NCBI RefSeq assembly: GCF_007744515.1
Contig: NZ_CP036268.1
Coordinates: forward strand, 4,458,833-4,522,832
DNA: 64,000 nucleotides
Origin: Stratiformator vulcanicus
GTDB taxonomy: Bacteria > Planctomycetota > Planctomycetia > Planctomycetales > Planctomycetaceae
Direction of reading: 5' to 3'
Shown in pieces: positions 54,420-63,137 of this stretch; position 1 is the stretch's first letter, and each line of letters begins with the position of its first letter. The notes under the pieces are model-generated. The model saw only the letters and a program-made list of their open reading frames with translations, did not search any database and had not been told where the DNA came from. Both the position numbers and the translations under genes were made by a program.

Positions 54420-55170
54420 TTGGACGGCGTAATCGGATAGCGATCGAGAGGGGGATCGACGCCGCGCGACGGCGTTCGGTTTCGTCCTTGGCCAATTGTT
54501 GACGGTCAGGCGTCAGTCGCGGTTCGACCAGATCGAGAACGTCGAACCCGGCGGAGCGAAACGCTCTGAAATAATCGGACAGCGGCCGGTGAAACCAGAG
54601 GAACTCTTCGGTGAAGTGCCCCCAGGGCGGAGCGACTTCTTTTCTTCGTTCAAAATACGATTGGCGCCAGTGGTAGCTCAGCGTGTCCTGGCTGCCCTCC
54701 TCGGCGAAGTCGAACGGAAAGCACGGGTGAGAGAAGGCCAGCGCCGCTTCGCCGCCGGGACACAGGGCCCGATAAAACGACCGAACTGCCGAAGTCAGAT
54801 CAGGGAGGTCCATCAGCACATAGTTCGAGACCAAGCGGTCGATACTCGCGTCGGCCACGGTCGCAAGTTCGGTGCAGGAATCGACGCGAAATTTAATCTC
54901 GGGATGGTCTCTCTCGGCGATCGCGATCATTTCAGATGACAGATCGACTCCCGTGACCTCTGCGCCCCGCTGCCGCAACAAGCCGCAGAAATAGCCCGTT
55001 CCGCAACCGGCATCGAGCACGCGCAGACCTCGGACATCCCCCAGAAACTCCCACAGGACCGGATCGGAATTGAGCCGGCGGTTGCGATCCCCTTCGCGTC
55101 CCACCTGCACGCGCCAGTCGGCCGCGACCGCATCCCAGAGTCGCCGAGTTTCGTCCAGTTCGTCAGACAT
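54415..55170 (-). CDS. Class I SAM-dependent methyltransferase
   Basis: A 251-residue methyltransferase. Motif I is VLDAGCGTGYFCGLLRQRGAEVTGVDLS, motif II lies near VSNYVLMDLPDL, and motif III is PGGEAALAFSHPCFPFDF. This resembles ubiquinone/menaquinone or tRNA-type small-molecule methyltransferases. The substrate cannot be told. It lies about 200 bases downstream of the RlmI-type gene. A dispersed repeat follows it. Confidence 0.83.
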   Translation of the reverse strand: MSDELDETRRLWDAVAADWRVQVGREGDRNRRLNSDPVLWEFLGDVRGLRVLDAGCGTGYFCGLLRQRGAEVTGVDLSSEMIAIAERDHPEIKFRVDSCTELATVADASIDRLVSNYVLMDLPDLTSAVRSFYRALCPGGEAALAFSHPCFPFDFAEEGSQDTLSYHWRQSYFERRKEVAPPWGHFTEEFLWFHRPLSDYFRAFRSAGFDVLDLVEPRLTPDRQQLAKDETERRRAASIPLSIAIRLRRPM

Positions 55171-55373
55171 TCCGGCTCCCGCTTTTGCTGCTCACCTTGC
55201 CGCAAGGCGACCGCCCGCGTCGTTCAGAGCAAACCCCGATTCGAGGACGCTCGAGAGGTGACTTCCTTTGGCGGCGATCCAAGACGGAGGCACCAGTCGT
55301 TGAGACGATTGCCGAGCGACCGGCCATCAGATTGCCCCTCGGACTCGCAGCGGTCGACGCACTGCCGCTCGAT

Positions 55374-56603
55374 TCACGCGACTTCGCAGATCACGCACTT
55401 CAGATATTCGGTCTCCGGGATGTTCGGCGCGACCGGATGATCCGGCGATGCTCCACGGCTCTCAAGGACTCGCATACGGCGCCCCGTCCGCATCGCGACC
55501 GTCGCCAGCATCTGCAGGAAGTCGTCGCCCGTGATCAGGCCGGAACAACTGCAGGTGACCAGAATACCGCCCGGTTTGAGAACCTCGACGGCGAGTTGAT
55601 TCAGGGCGAAGTACCCTTTGAGTGCGCGATCGATGCCGCGACGGTGCCGGGTCATTTTGGGGGGATCGAGCACGACGGCATCAAAGCTTGTTCCCGCCGC
55701 CTGAAATTCTTCCAACGCCTTCCATGCGTCCAACTGTTTCTCGTCGATGCGATCGGCGAACCCGTTCAATTCTGCATTCGCTCGGCAGAGTGCGAGAGCC
55801 GACTTGGAGACATCGACGACCGTCGCTTGATCGACGCTACCTTTTTGAAGTGCCGTCAACGAGAACCCGCCCGCGTACGAACACACGTCGAGGAGATGCC
55901 CACCCCGAAAATAGCCGGCCGCGGCGGCGCGATTCTCTCGCTGGTCGAGAAAGAATCCCGTCTTTTGGCCTTCCTCGGTGTCGACGCCGTACGTCACGCC
56001 ATTCTCTTTGATGAACAACGGCCGCGGCGGAGCGTCACCCCACAGCTTTCGATCCGACAGGTCGATGCCCTCGGTATCGGTCACCCCCTTTTCGGTCCGC
56101 AGCCAGATTCCTTTCGGATTTAAGCGTTGCCGAAGTTCTTCGAGCAACATGTCGAGCCGCGGCAGCAACACGCCCGCGGTAAGTTGGACGAGCAGGTAGT
56201 CGCCGTAGCGATCGACGATCAGTCCGGACAGTCCGTCGGCTTCGCTGAAGACGAGGCGAAAGGCCGACTCGCTGCCCCAATCGGAGAACAATCGCCGACG
56301 GAGGCGGATGGCCTCGTCGAGCCGGCGGCCCCAGAACGGGGCGTCCAAGCGTTCTTCCGGATCCCACGAATAAAGCCGCAGCTTGAGGGAGCTTCCGGGA
56401 TTGAACAATCCGCGGGCCAGCGGTTCACCACGATCGGTTTCGAGGATCGCTTCGCGACCGAGCGGGATCGGAGTGACGTCGGCGTCGACCGAATCGATCG
56501 CGCCGTCAAAGACCCACGGATGCCGAAAGTAGAACGGCTGCGCTTTACGGCGTTTGAGTCGGACGCGGATCGGGTCCGCGTCCGGAAGGGTTCCATCAGT
56601 CAT
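55374..56603 (-). CDS. rlmI: 23S rRNA cytosine methyltransferase, RlmI-type
   Basis: A 409-residue enzyme starting at ATG 56603. The N-terminal PUA-like RNA-binding domain (KRRKAQPFYFRHPWVFDGAIDS) is followed by a linker and the methyltransferase domain: FFLDQRENR, LLDVCSYAGGFSLTA for SAM binding, and the m5C-type catalytic loops FDAVVLDPPKM and VTCSCSGLI. RlmI makes m5C1962 in E. coli 23S rRNA. The catalytic Cys is in C-S-C-S-G. The frame remains open to 56762, but the first 53 residues there do not match the family. Confidence 0.87.
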   Translation of the reverse strand: MTDGTLPDADPIRVRLKRRKAQPFYFRHPWVFDGAIDSVDADVTPIPLGREAILETDRGEPLARGLFNPGSSLKLRLYSWDPEERLDAPFWGRRLDEAIRLRRRLFSDWGSESAFRLVFSEADGLSGLIVDRYGDYLLVQLTAGVLLPRLDMLLEELRQRLNPKGIWLRTEKGVTDTEGIDLSDRKLWGDAPPRPLFIKENGVTYGVDTEEGQKTGFFLDQRENRAAAAGYFRGGHLLDVCSYAGGFSLTALQKGSVDQATVVDVSKSALALCRANAELNGFADRIDEKQLDAWKALEEFQAAGTSFDAVVLDPPKMTRHRRGIDRALKGYFALNQLAVEVLKPGGILVTCSCSGLITGDDFLQMLATVAMRTGRRMRVLESRGASPDHPVAPNIPETEYLKCVICEVA

Positions 56604-56658
56604 CGCACCGGTCTTCGCAGACGGAGTCTGCCGAAAGGGATTTCGGCGGACGAAAAAT

Positions 56659-57105
56659 TCAGGCCCGTGCCGCGGTCGAAGCCGTTTCGACGGCGTCCAG
56701 ATAAGAGAGGAACCGGTTGCACTCCTGTTCCAAACCGCCGATCCCGAGCAGCGATTCGACACAAATCTTCAATTCCATGCTGTTGATCGGCTTCGTCAGA
56801 AAGTCGTCACAGCCCGCTTCGACCGCTTTGTCGATATCTCCCGGCTCGTCCAAAGCTGTAATCATCAGAATCGGGATCGACGCAATCTCTTCCTCGGCCC
56901 GCAAACGGGCGCAAACCTCGTAGCCGCTGAGCTTCGGCATCATGATGTCGAGCAGGATCACGTCGGGCCGCTGCTGGCGGGCGACTTCCAGCGTCTGCTC
57001 GCCATCGGCGGCGAACACGATTTCGTAGTCGCAATCGGCCAGATACGCCTCCAGCAGTTCGCAATTCTGCTGATTGTCATCTGCGATCAGAATCTTCGGA
57101 GGCAT
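56659..57105 (-). CDS. Single-domain response regulator (receiver only)
   Basis: A 148-residue CheY-like protein. The acidic pair is Asp9-Asp10, the phosphoacceptor Asp53 is in VILLDIMMPKLSGYEV, Thr83 is at the switch position, and Lys105 is in DDFLTKPINS. After the receiver (about 120 residues) a short C-terminal helix follows with no output domain. It probably acts through protein contacts or a phosphorelay. It lies between the RlmI-type gene and the divergent kinase gene at 57438, but no histidine kinase is near. Confidence 0.9.
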   Translation of the reverse strand: MPPKILIADDNQQNCELLEAYLADCDYEIVFAADGEQTLEVARQQRPDVILLDIMMPKLSGYEVCARLRAEEEIASIPILMITALDEPGDIDKAVEAGCDDFLTKPINSMELKICVESLLGIGGLEQECNRFLSYLDAVETASTAARA

Positions 57106-57263
57106 GAGACGCTTTGTGGTGAGGCGGCAAGGGTCAAAATCGACTTAGTTCAGTCGCGGGAGGGGTTTCGGCCCTGCCCGAAGCTATCCCTCGATGGTAG
57201 CATAATGGAGTTGTCGGCAGATGTCATTCGGAACGTTCGTGCGGACGGGCGGGCTGCCTGCGG

Positions 57264-57301
57264 AAAAATCGACCCGTGATCCTGTCGCTTGGTCGATTTT
57301 T
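57264..57301. promoter_or_regulatory. 11-bp perfect inverted repeat in the divergent region
   Basis: AAAAATCGACC (57264-57274) and GGTCGATTTTT (57291-57301) are exact complements around a 16-base loop, flanked by A and T runs, in the 332-base gap between the response regulator and kinase genes. It could act as a bidirectional terminator-like element or as a dyad for a regulator. Nothing else is seen in that gap. Confidence 0.65.
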
Positions 57302-57437
57302 AGGATAGCGTTTTTATGCCGGGACATTCGTTCGGGCATCCCGCTGCGACCTCCGGTCACATCGCACGTCAATTTCAGATTCATTAGCATTGCGGACTTG
57401 GAGCCGAATTGATCGGTCGTCGGCGACTCAGGTACCT

Positions 57438-60398
57438 ATGGCGACGAAACTAGCCGCAGACTCTTTTCTCGAAAGCATTCGGAAAAGCGGCCTCCTCGAC
57501 GAGGCACGTCTTGCGCAGAAGTTACAGGAAGTCGAAGCGGCCGGCGTCGACGCTGCCGACGCGCGAGCGCTCGCGAAGGACTTGATCGAACGCGACGTCC
57601 TGACGAAGTGGCAGGCCGAAAAACTACTGCAGGGTCGGCACCGCGGCTTCTTTCTCGGCCGGTATCGGCTCCTCTCGCTGCTCGGCAAAGGCGGCATGAG
57701 TGCGGTCTACCTCGCGCAGCACACCGTGATGAAACGCCGGTGCGCGATCAAGGTGCTTCCGACCAAACGCGTCAATGACTCGTCCTACCTTGGCCGGTTC
57801 CACCGAGAAGCGCAGGCCGTCGCTTCGCTGGATCACCCGAACATCGTGCGGGCCTACGATGTCGACGTGGAGAAAGAAGGCGATTCCGAAATTCACTTCT
57901 TGGTGATGGAATACGTCGAGGGCCAGAGCCTGCAGGAAGTCATTCAGGAATCGGGCATCATCACCTTTGCTCAAGCGATGGAGGTCGTGAGGCAGTCAGC
58001 CGATGGTTTGGCTCATGCCCACTCAGCGGGGCTCGTCCACAGGGATATCAAGCCGGGCAACCTGCTGATCGACCGGAACGGCGTGGTCAAAATCCTCGAT
58101 CTCGGACTGGCCCGGTTTTTCGAGGAAGCGGATGACGAATCACTGACGGTCGCTCATGACGAACGCGTCCTCGGAACGGCCGATTATCTCGCCCCCGAAC
58201 AAGCGATCGACAGCCACAAAGTTGATGCCCGCGCAGATATCTACAGCCTGGGCTGCACCGTCTACTTTCTCGTCACGGGGCAGCCCCCCTTCACAGACGG
58301 CAGCCTCGCCCAGCGATTGATGGCCCATCAGGCGAAGGCACCGCCCAAGCTTGCCGAACGTCGCTCTGATACACCCGACTCGTTCGAAGAGTTCATCGCC
58401 AAAATGATGGCAAAGGACCCGGACGATCGGCACGCATCGGCGATAGAGTTGTCACATGCCGCGGGTCGCTGGCTTCAAGAGAACGCCCAACAACACGAAA
58501 TCGCACTGGGAGTCCTTTCCGGCGGCGAAGGCGATAGCACGGCCGAACTCGGTCGAGCTGCGTACGGACCGCTCACACTGGCGGGCAATCCTTTCTCAAG
58601 CGGCAGCAACAACGACGGGTCGTCACAAGCGGGTGGCGGCGAGGAAACCGGGGCGCTCTCTCCTGAGCAGGAACTCGCGCTGACCACGCAGATCAGCCTC
58701 GCCGAGAAAACCGACGCCGATTCGTCGACGATTCGCTTGGCCGAAGAGGCGGAGCGCAAACTGATCGAAGCACGGGAGAGCCGTGAGTCGGCCGATCCCA
58801 AATCAACGCCGACCGCGAAGGCGGGCGGTAACCGCGAGACCGAGCCAAAGCGTGCGCCGGGATCGCCTCAACCAAAGTCGGGGAAATCGCAGGCGCGGAC
58901 CCGGCCGGCCTCCCCTCGATCCGACAGCGGCAAATCGTCCCCGCGATCTGACAGTGGAAAGTCCGCCGCCCGTTCCGACAGCGGGAAATCGGCCGCTCGA
59001 CCTGACAGTGGAAAGTCGGGGGGCCGACGCGTTCAAACGAAAAAGAAAACGCAGGCGACCGAAGACGACCCGACCTCGATGTTCGACGATCTCGTCGATA
59101 CCGGTTATCCGGAGTTCGACACCGACGTCGCCAAGGCTTTGCCAGCCCGGCGTCGCCGCGGCCCGGTCAAAAAGAAGCAGAGCACGAATATCAAGTGGAT
59201 TCCGATCGCGATCGGATTGGTCGTAACCGTCTTGCTGATGTACGGCACCTGGGTGGTGATCAGTTTTGCGATCGATAAGTTGAATGAGCGGCCGACTGCG
59301 CCGGTCGTTCAGAACTCCACGGGCGGGGGCTCCGGCAAAGCCGTCGAACTGGCCGTCGGCCCGAACGCCGAATACTCGTCGATCAGCGACGCACTCAAAG
59401 CGATTGCGGACCTTTCTGACAAACAAAGTCCGATCACGATTCGGGTCCGCGGGGGAGAGACTTACCGGGAGTCGATCACGGTCGATGAATCGGTGCTTTC
59501 GTCCCCCCGCAAGCTTTCCATCATCGGCCAAGGCAATCCGAAACCGCTGATCGATCCGCCGGGTAAAGACATCGGGCTCACATTCGGAAGTCTTGAGAAC
59601 TTCGAATTTTCGAACTTCCGCATCGACGCGAAAGACTTGAAGACAGCCATCGCGATCAACGGCCCCTTCACCGGCAGCAAGTTCAGCGACCTCGCGATCG
59701 AGAATCTGGCTGGTACGGCCATCGTCGCTGATGGCGGCTTCGGCGCTGATGACAAACAGAACGTGACCTTCGATCAAATCGAGATTCAGGCTTCGGACGC
59801 GACGGCGATCGGAATAACGATCACACCCGCCAAGAACGCAAAGGCCTCCGGCGTTGAGGTGCTCGACTCGCAATTTACCGGCCCCATGGAGACCGGCCTC
59901 AAAATCGTCGGTCCGGCGAAATCGATCGCGGTTCGCGAGTGTATCTTCCACGAAATGCAGACCGGAATTCTTATCGAATCGAAGGGACCGATCGATTCAC
60001 TGCTCATCCGGAACAACACATTCTTTAAGAATCGGACCGGAGTGAAGTTCTCGGAATTGCCGCCGCAGGATTCGCGTCAGATCGCGGTGCGCCACAACCT
60101 GTTCGCCGAGACGGGGCGTCGCGAGTTCGAGGTCGGGAAGAATCCGACATTGCAGGACTTGCAGCCGTTTCTGACCGACATAGAGCCGTCCCTGCAGGGG
60201 AACGTCTCGACGCGCAAAGGCGGGTTCGGCCGGATCAACATTTTCAAAGACAAAGGCAAGACCGGTATCGATCCGAAGTTCAAATCGACCAAACCGGGTG
60301 AAGACGGTTACTTGAAAGCCGGCGAGAAGGCTCCCCAAATGTGGGTCACCAAGCCGGTCGAAGGCGAACGCGGCTATGCCGGCGCGAATCCCCGCTGA
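57438..60398 (+). CDS. Ser/Thr protein kinase with transmembrane segment and beta-helix ectodomain
   Basis: A 986-residue protein starting at ATG 57438. A short N-terminal helical domain (residues about 5-65) precedes a Hanks-type kinase (about 75-365): glycine loop LGKGGMSAVYLA, Lys105, Glu124, HRDIKPGN (His201, Asp203) and DLGLAR in place of DFG. A low-complexity stretch follows, with DSGKS repeats at 58915-59025. Then comes a transmembrane helix (IPIAIGLVVTVLLMYGTWVVISFAI, about residue 590). The C-terminus is a right-handed beta-helix (about 620-960) with NosD/parallel-repeat character, presumably outside the membrane and possibly glycan-binding. This places sensing outside and phosphorylation inside. 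The role is unknown. Confidence 0.88.
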   Translation: MATKLAADSFLESIRKSGLLDEARLAQKLQEVEAAGVDAADARALAKDLIERDVLTKWQAEKLLQGRHRGFFLGRYRLLSLLGKGGMSAVYLAQHTVMKRRCAIKVLPTKRVNDSSYLGRFHREAQAVASLDHPNIVRAYDVDVEKEGDSEIHFLVMEYVEGQSLQEVIQESGIITFAQAMEVVRQSADGLAHAHSAGLVHRDIKPGNLLIDRNGVVKILDLGLARFFEEADDESLTVAHDERVLGTADYLAPEQAIDSHKVDARADIYSLGCTVYFLVTGQPPFTDGSLAQRLMAHQAKAPPKLAERRSDTPDSFEEFIAKMMAKDPDDRHASAIELSHAAGRWLQENAQQHEIALGVLSGGEGDSTAELGRAAYGPLTLAGNPFSSGSNNDGSSQAGGGEETGALSPEQELALTTQISLAEKTDADSSTIRLAEEAERKLIEARESRESADPKSTPTAKAGGNRETEPKRAPGSPQPKSGKSQARTRPASPRSDSGKSSPRSDSGKSAARSDSGKSAARPDSGKSGGRRVQTKKKTQATEDDPTSMFDDLVDTGYPEFDTDVAKALPARRRRGPVKKKQSTNIKWIPIAIGLVVTVLLMYGTWVVISFAIDKLNERPTAPVVQNSTGGGSGKAVELAVGPNAEYSSISDALKAIADLSDKQSPITIRVRGGETYRESITVDESVLSSPRKLSIIGQGNPKPLIDPPGKDIGLTFGSLENFEFSNFRIDAKDLKTAIAINGPFTGSKFSDLAIENLAGTAIVADGGFGADDKQNVTFDQIEIQASDATAIGITITPAKNAKASGVEVLDSQFTGPMETGLKIVGPAKSIAVRECIFHEMQTGILIESKGPIDSLLIRNNTFFKNRTGVKFSELPPQDSRQIAVRHNLFAETGRREFEVGKNPTLQDLQPFLTDIEPSLQGNVSTRKGGFGRINIFKDKGKTGIDPKFKSTKPGEDGYLKAGEKAPQMWVTKPVEGERGYAGANPR

Positions 60399-60419
60399 TC
60401 GTTGCGCCCCGTCGAGCGA

Positions 60420-61547
60420 TCAGGACGTCAGTCCCAGATCCTCGTAAATCGCCGAATTCAGCTCGCGGTTTCGCCGATTGTGCTTCGGCTCACCAATCAG
60501 CGTGTCGAACGCCCATGTGACCACGAGGTCGTACTCCGGATCGGCGAAACCGATTGCCGATTGAGCCCCGCCGTGGCCGAACGCACGTGCGCTGCTGTGA
60601 CGCCCATACCCGTAGGCGATCGTCTCAGCACCGTGGCGGTTCGAGTCGACCATGAAGCACAGCCCGAAGTCGACGACGTGCATGAATGTGCGATCGTACG
60701 TGCCGTCGCGTAGCCGCGCGGTCATGGTTTTAGCGCCGCGGGTCGAAAGAAAGTCCTCGCGCTGCCCTGACAGCGTGGCCAGCATGGCCTCGTAGAAGGT
60801 GCCGAGGTCCCGCAGTGGTCCCCTCATGCTGCTGCCGGGCGACGGACTGGTGCAGCGTTGCTGCTCGTGCCAGTCGAGTTGCTTCTGCTTCGCTCCCAGT
60901 CGGCGATAGGCGGGTGTGATCCGCCCTCGATTCTCCCGCCAATATTCGGGCGTCATGGTCAAGCGGCTGTCCGTCATGCCGATCGGCGCGAGTACTTCAT
61001 CGGCGAGATAATCAGCGATCGGCCGTCCGTCGATGCGGCGGATTACTTCGCCGAGCATGAACCAACTCGTCACCGCGTGGTAGCCGGCCGTCTCGCCGAC
61101 GTCCCAATCGTCTTCGCGGGGCATCGCGCAGATCGTCGCGATGATCTCGTCCCAAGAGGCCTGCGGGTAGCCGGTCTCCGAACTCCGGAAACCGCCTGTG
61201 TGCATTAGCAGGTGCCGGATCGTAATGGGTTCTTTGCCGCCTTGGGCGAACTCCGGAATGAATTCCGCCACCCTTTGATCAAGATCGAGTTGCCCCCGCT
61301 CGACCAGCTGCATGATCGCGACGGCGGTCAGCGGTTTGCCGGCCGATAGCCAATTCACCAGCGCATCGGCCGGATACTCGCGTCCGTCTTCGAGCCGGCC
61401 GAACGGCGCGTCGATGATCGCTTCGCCGCGACGAGACACATAGAGCTGCCCCCCGTGATGGAACCCTCGCTCGGCATCCCGGGCAATCACCTCAGCGGCG
61501 GTCGGCAGGACCGCGGCGATCTCACTTAATGACACGCTCGCACTCAC
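60420..61547 (-). CDS. Serine beta-lactamase-like hydrolase (class C/esterase type)
   Basis: A 375-residue protein of the beta-lactamase/transpeptidase fold. The S-x-x-K motif is SAGK (Ser68, Lys71), the Y-x-N-type motif is near AGYHAVTSW, and HTGGFR lies between them. The C-terminal GHGGAQSAIGF fills the K-T-G-like box with H-G-G, as in EstB-type esterases. Such proteins are usually esterases or D-aminopeptidases rather than true lactamases. No signal peptide is visible. It overlaps hisD by four bases, so the two are co-translated. The link to histidine synthesis is probably accidental. Confidence 0.83.
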   Translation of the reverse strand: MSASVSLSEIAAVLPTAAEVIARDAERGFHHGGQLYVSRRGEAIIDAPFGRLEDGREYPADALVNWLSAGKPLTAVAIMQLVERGQLDLDQRVAEFIPEFAQGGKEPITIRHLLMHTGGFRSSETGYPQASWDEIIATICAMPREDDWDVGETAGYHAVTSWFMLGEVIRRIDGRPIADYLADEVLAPIGMTDSRLTMTPEYWRENRGRITPAYRRLGAKQKQLDWHEQQRCTSPSPGSSMRGPLRDLGTFYEAMLATLSGQREDFLSTRGAKTMTARLRDGTYDRTFMHVVDFGLCFMVDSNRHGAETIAYGYGRHSSARAFGHGGAQSAIGFADPEYDLVVTWAFDTLIGEPKHNRRNRELNSAIYEDLGLTS

Positions 61548-62926
61548 TTTCCGCCGAGCCGAATGTCAACGCTGGCCCGGTGTGCCGACAGTCCCTCTTT
61601 ATCGGCCATTGCCTGCACGAGGGGCGCATCGGCCTTCAGGGCGTCGGCATCGTAGGAGATCACGGAGGAACGCTTCAGGAAATCGTTCGAGCACAAACCG
61701 TTGGCGAAGCGAGCCGTTCCCCCGGTCGGCAACACGTGCGACGGTCCCGCTACATAGTCGCCGAGCGCGACCGGTGTGTGATGCCCGAGAAAGATCGCGC
61801 CCGCATTCTGAACCTTCGCCAGCATCGCCTCGGGATCGGCCGTCGAAATGTGAAGGTGTTCCGTCGCGAGCCGATCGGTCCACTCGGCTGCTTCGTTCTC
61901 GTCCGCAACGCAAATCAACGCTCCGTAAGCTTCGAGACTTTGTCGCGCCAGATCACCGCGGGAAAGTCGTGCGAGCTGCCGCTCAAGCGCCGCGTAAACC
62001 TCGTCGATCAATGGTTTGTGCCACGTGACCAGCACACCCGAGCCGGGGCTGTGTTCGGCTTGAGAGATCAAATCGGATGCTACGTAGTCCGCGTTGGCCG
62101 CGTCATCGGCGAGCACGATCACTTCACTTGGGCCGGCGATGCTGTCGATACCGACGGTGCCGTACACATGGCGTTTGGCAAGGGCAACGAACAAATTGCC
62201 CGGCCCCACGATCATGTCGACCGGCTTGATCGGTCCGGCTCCGTACGCGAGCGCGGCCACTCCCTGAGCGCCGCCGACGCGATAGACTTCGCTGACGCCG
62301 ATCTCTTGGCACGTTGCGAGCAGATCGGTGTTGTAGCCGCCGAAGTCGGTCGGGGGCACGATCACCGCGACCTCTTCCACGCCGGCGGCCATCGCGGGGA
62401 TGGCAGTCATCAACAACGTCGACGGATACGCCGCCGCTCCGCCCGGCACACACACGCCGACCCGTTTGACCGGCACGTAGCGCTGCCGCAAATCGACCTG
62501 CCCCGGCCCGAGATCGCGGGTCACGCGAACCTCTTGATTGAGAATGGCGGTTTGGAATTCGTGAATGTTGTCGCGAATCTGCCGGATGACGTCCAGAAAG
62601 CCCTCGTCGGCCGCCTTGTGAGCGGTCGCGAATTCTTCGGTCGTGACCCGAAGTGTCGCCTCGCCGAGTCGTTTACCGTCGAGCTTTTCTGTGTAATCGA
62701 GTACGGCGGAAAGCCCGTCTCGCTCGACCTCGCCGCAGATTCTCGCCACGACCTCTTGGGGTGTGAGCGGCTCTCCGAACAGCGCGATCGTGCGTGCCCT
62801 TCCCGCTTCGGAAACCATGTTTCCCCGGGGACTCAGCTTTTCGCGCAGTTGAGCGAACAGTTCGTCCGCATCATCTCGAGCGGTATCGATTCGCGGGATT
62901 TGCAGTGGTGTTTTCGCAGCCGACAT
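61544..62926 (-). CDS. hisD: Histidinol dehydrogenase
   Basis: A 460-residue HisD, oxidising L-histidinol to L-histidine in two NAD+ steps, zinc-dependent. Signatures are VCVPGGAAAYPSTLLMTAIPA, IAGPSEVIVLADD, LISQAEHSPGSG with the zinc and acid-base His region, ATEHLHIST and HVLPTGGTARFANGL. Length is normal. It is the first gene of a unit with the beta-lactamase-like gene. The divergent gene at 63138 shares its upstream region. Confidence 0.96.
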   Translation of the reverse strand: MSAAKTPLQIPRIDTARDDADELFAQLREKLSPRGNMVSEAGRARTIALFGEPLTPQEVVARICGEVERDGLSAVLDYTEKLDGKRLGEATLRVTTEEFATAHKAADEGFLDVIRQIRDNIHEFQTAILNQEVRVTRDLGPGQVDLRQRYVPVKRVGVCVPGGAAAYPSTLLMTAIPAMAAGVEEVAVIVPPTDFGGYNTDLLATCQEIGVSEVYRVGGAQGVAALAYGAGPIKPVDMIVGPGNLFVALAKRHVYGTVGIDSIAGPSEVIVLADDAANADYVASDLISQAEHSPGSGVLVTWHKPLIDEVYAALERQLARLSRGDLARQSLEAYGALICVADENEAAEWTDRLATEHLHISTADPEAMLAKVQNAGAIFLGHHTPVALGDYVAGPSHVLPTGGTARFANGLCSNDFLKRSSVISYDADALKADAPLVQAMADKEGLSAHRASVDIRLGGK

Positions 62927-63137
62927 CGGTGATCGTTTCCAAGTTTCATGGCCGTTCCCGGCGATCGTAAGGCGGGTCGCGAGCTTGCGAAAGGGTCACG
63001 CAGCCGAGGAATCGGTAATACAATCGAGTATGCTTAGGGTCTCGTTTTTATAGGCGAATTCGGAAGCCCGTCGCGTGCGGCCCCATTTCGAAATATCTGT
63101 TTGCGCCCCCGTCTGACAACTCTGTCATAGTGAGCGG

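Noticed and set aside
55185-56123. 312-codon plus-strand frame
   Set aside because: It is antisense to the RlmI-type gene, with no recognisable protein features.
58803-59951. 382-codon minus-strand frame
   Set aside because: It is antisense to the kinase/beta-helix gene and has no domain.
60420-61547. Antibiotic-resistance beta-lactamase
   Set aside because: The protein has the fold and SxxK but an esterase-like H-G-G box and no signal peptide, so resistance is not supported.
61529-62932. 467-codon plus-strand frame
   Set aside because: It is antisense to hisD, which has every family signature.
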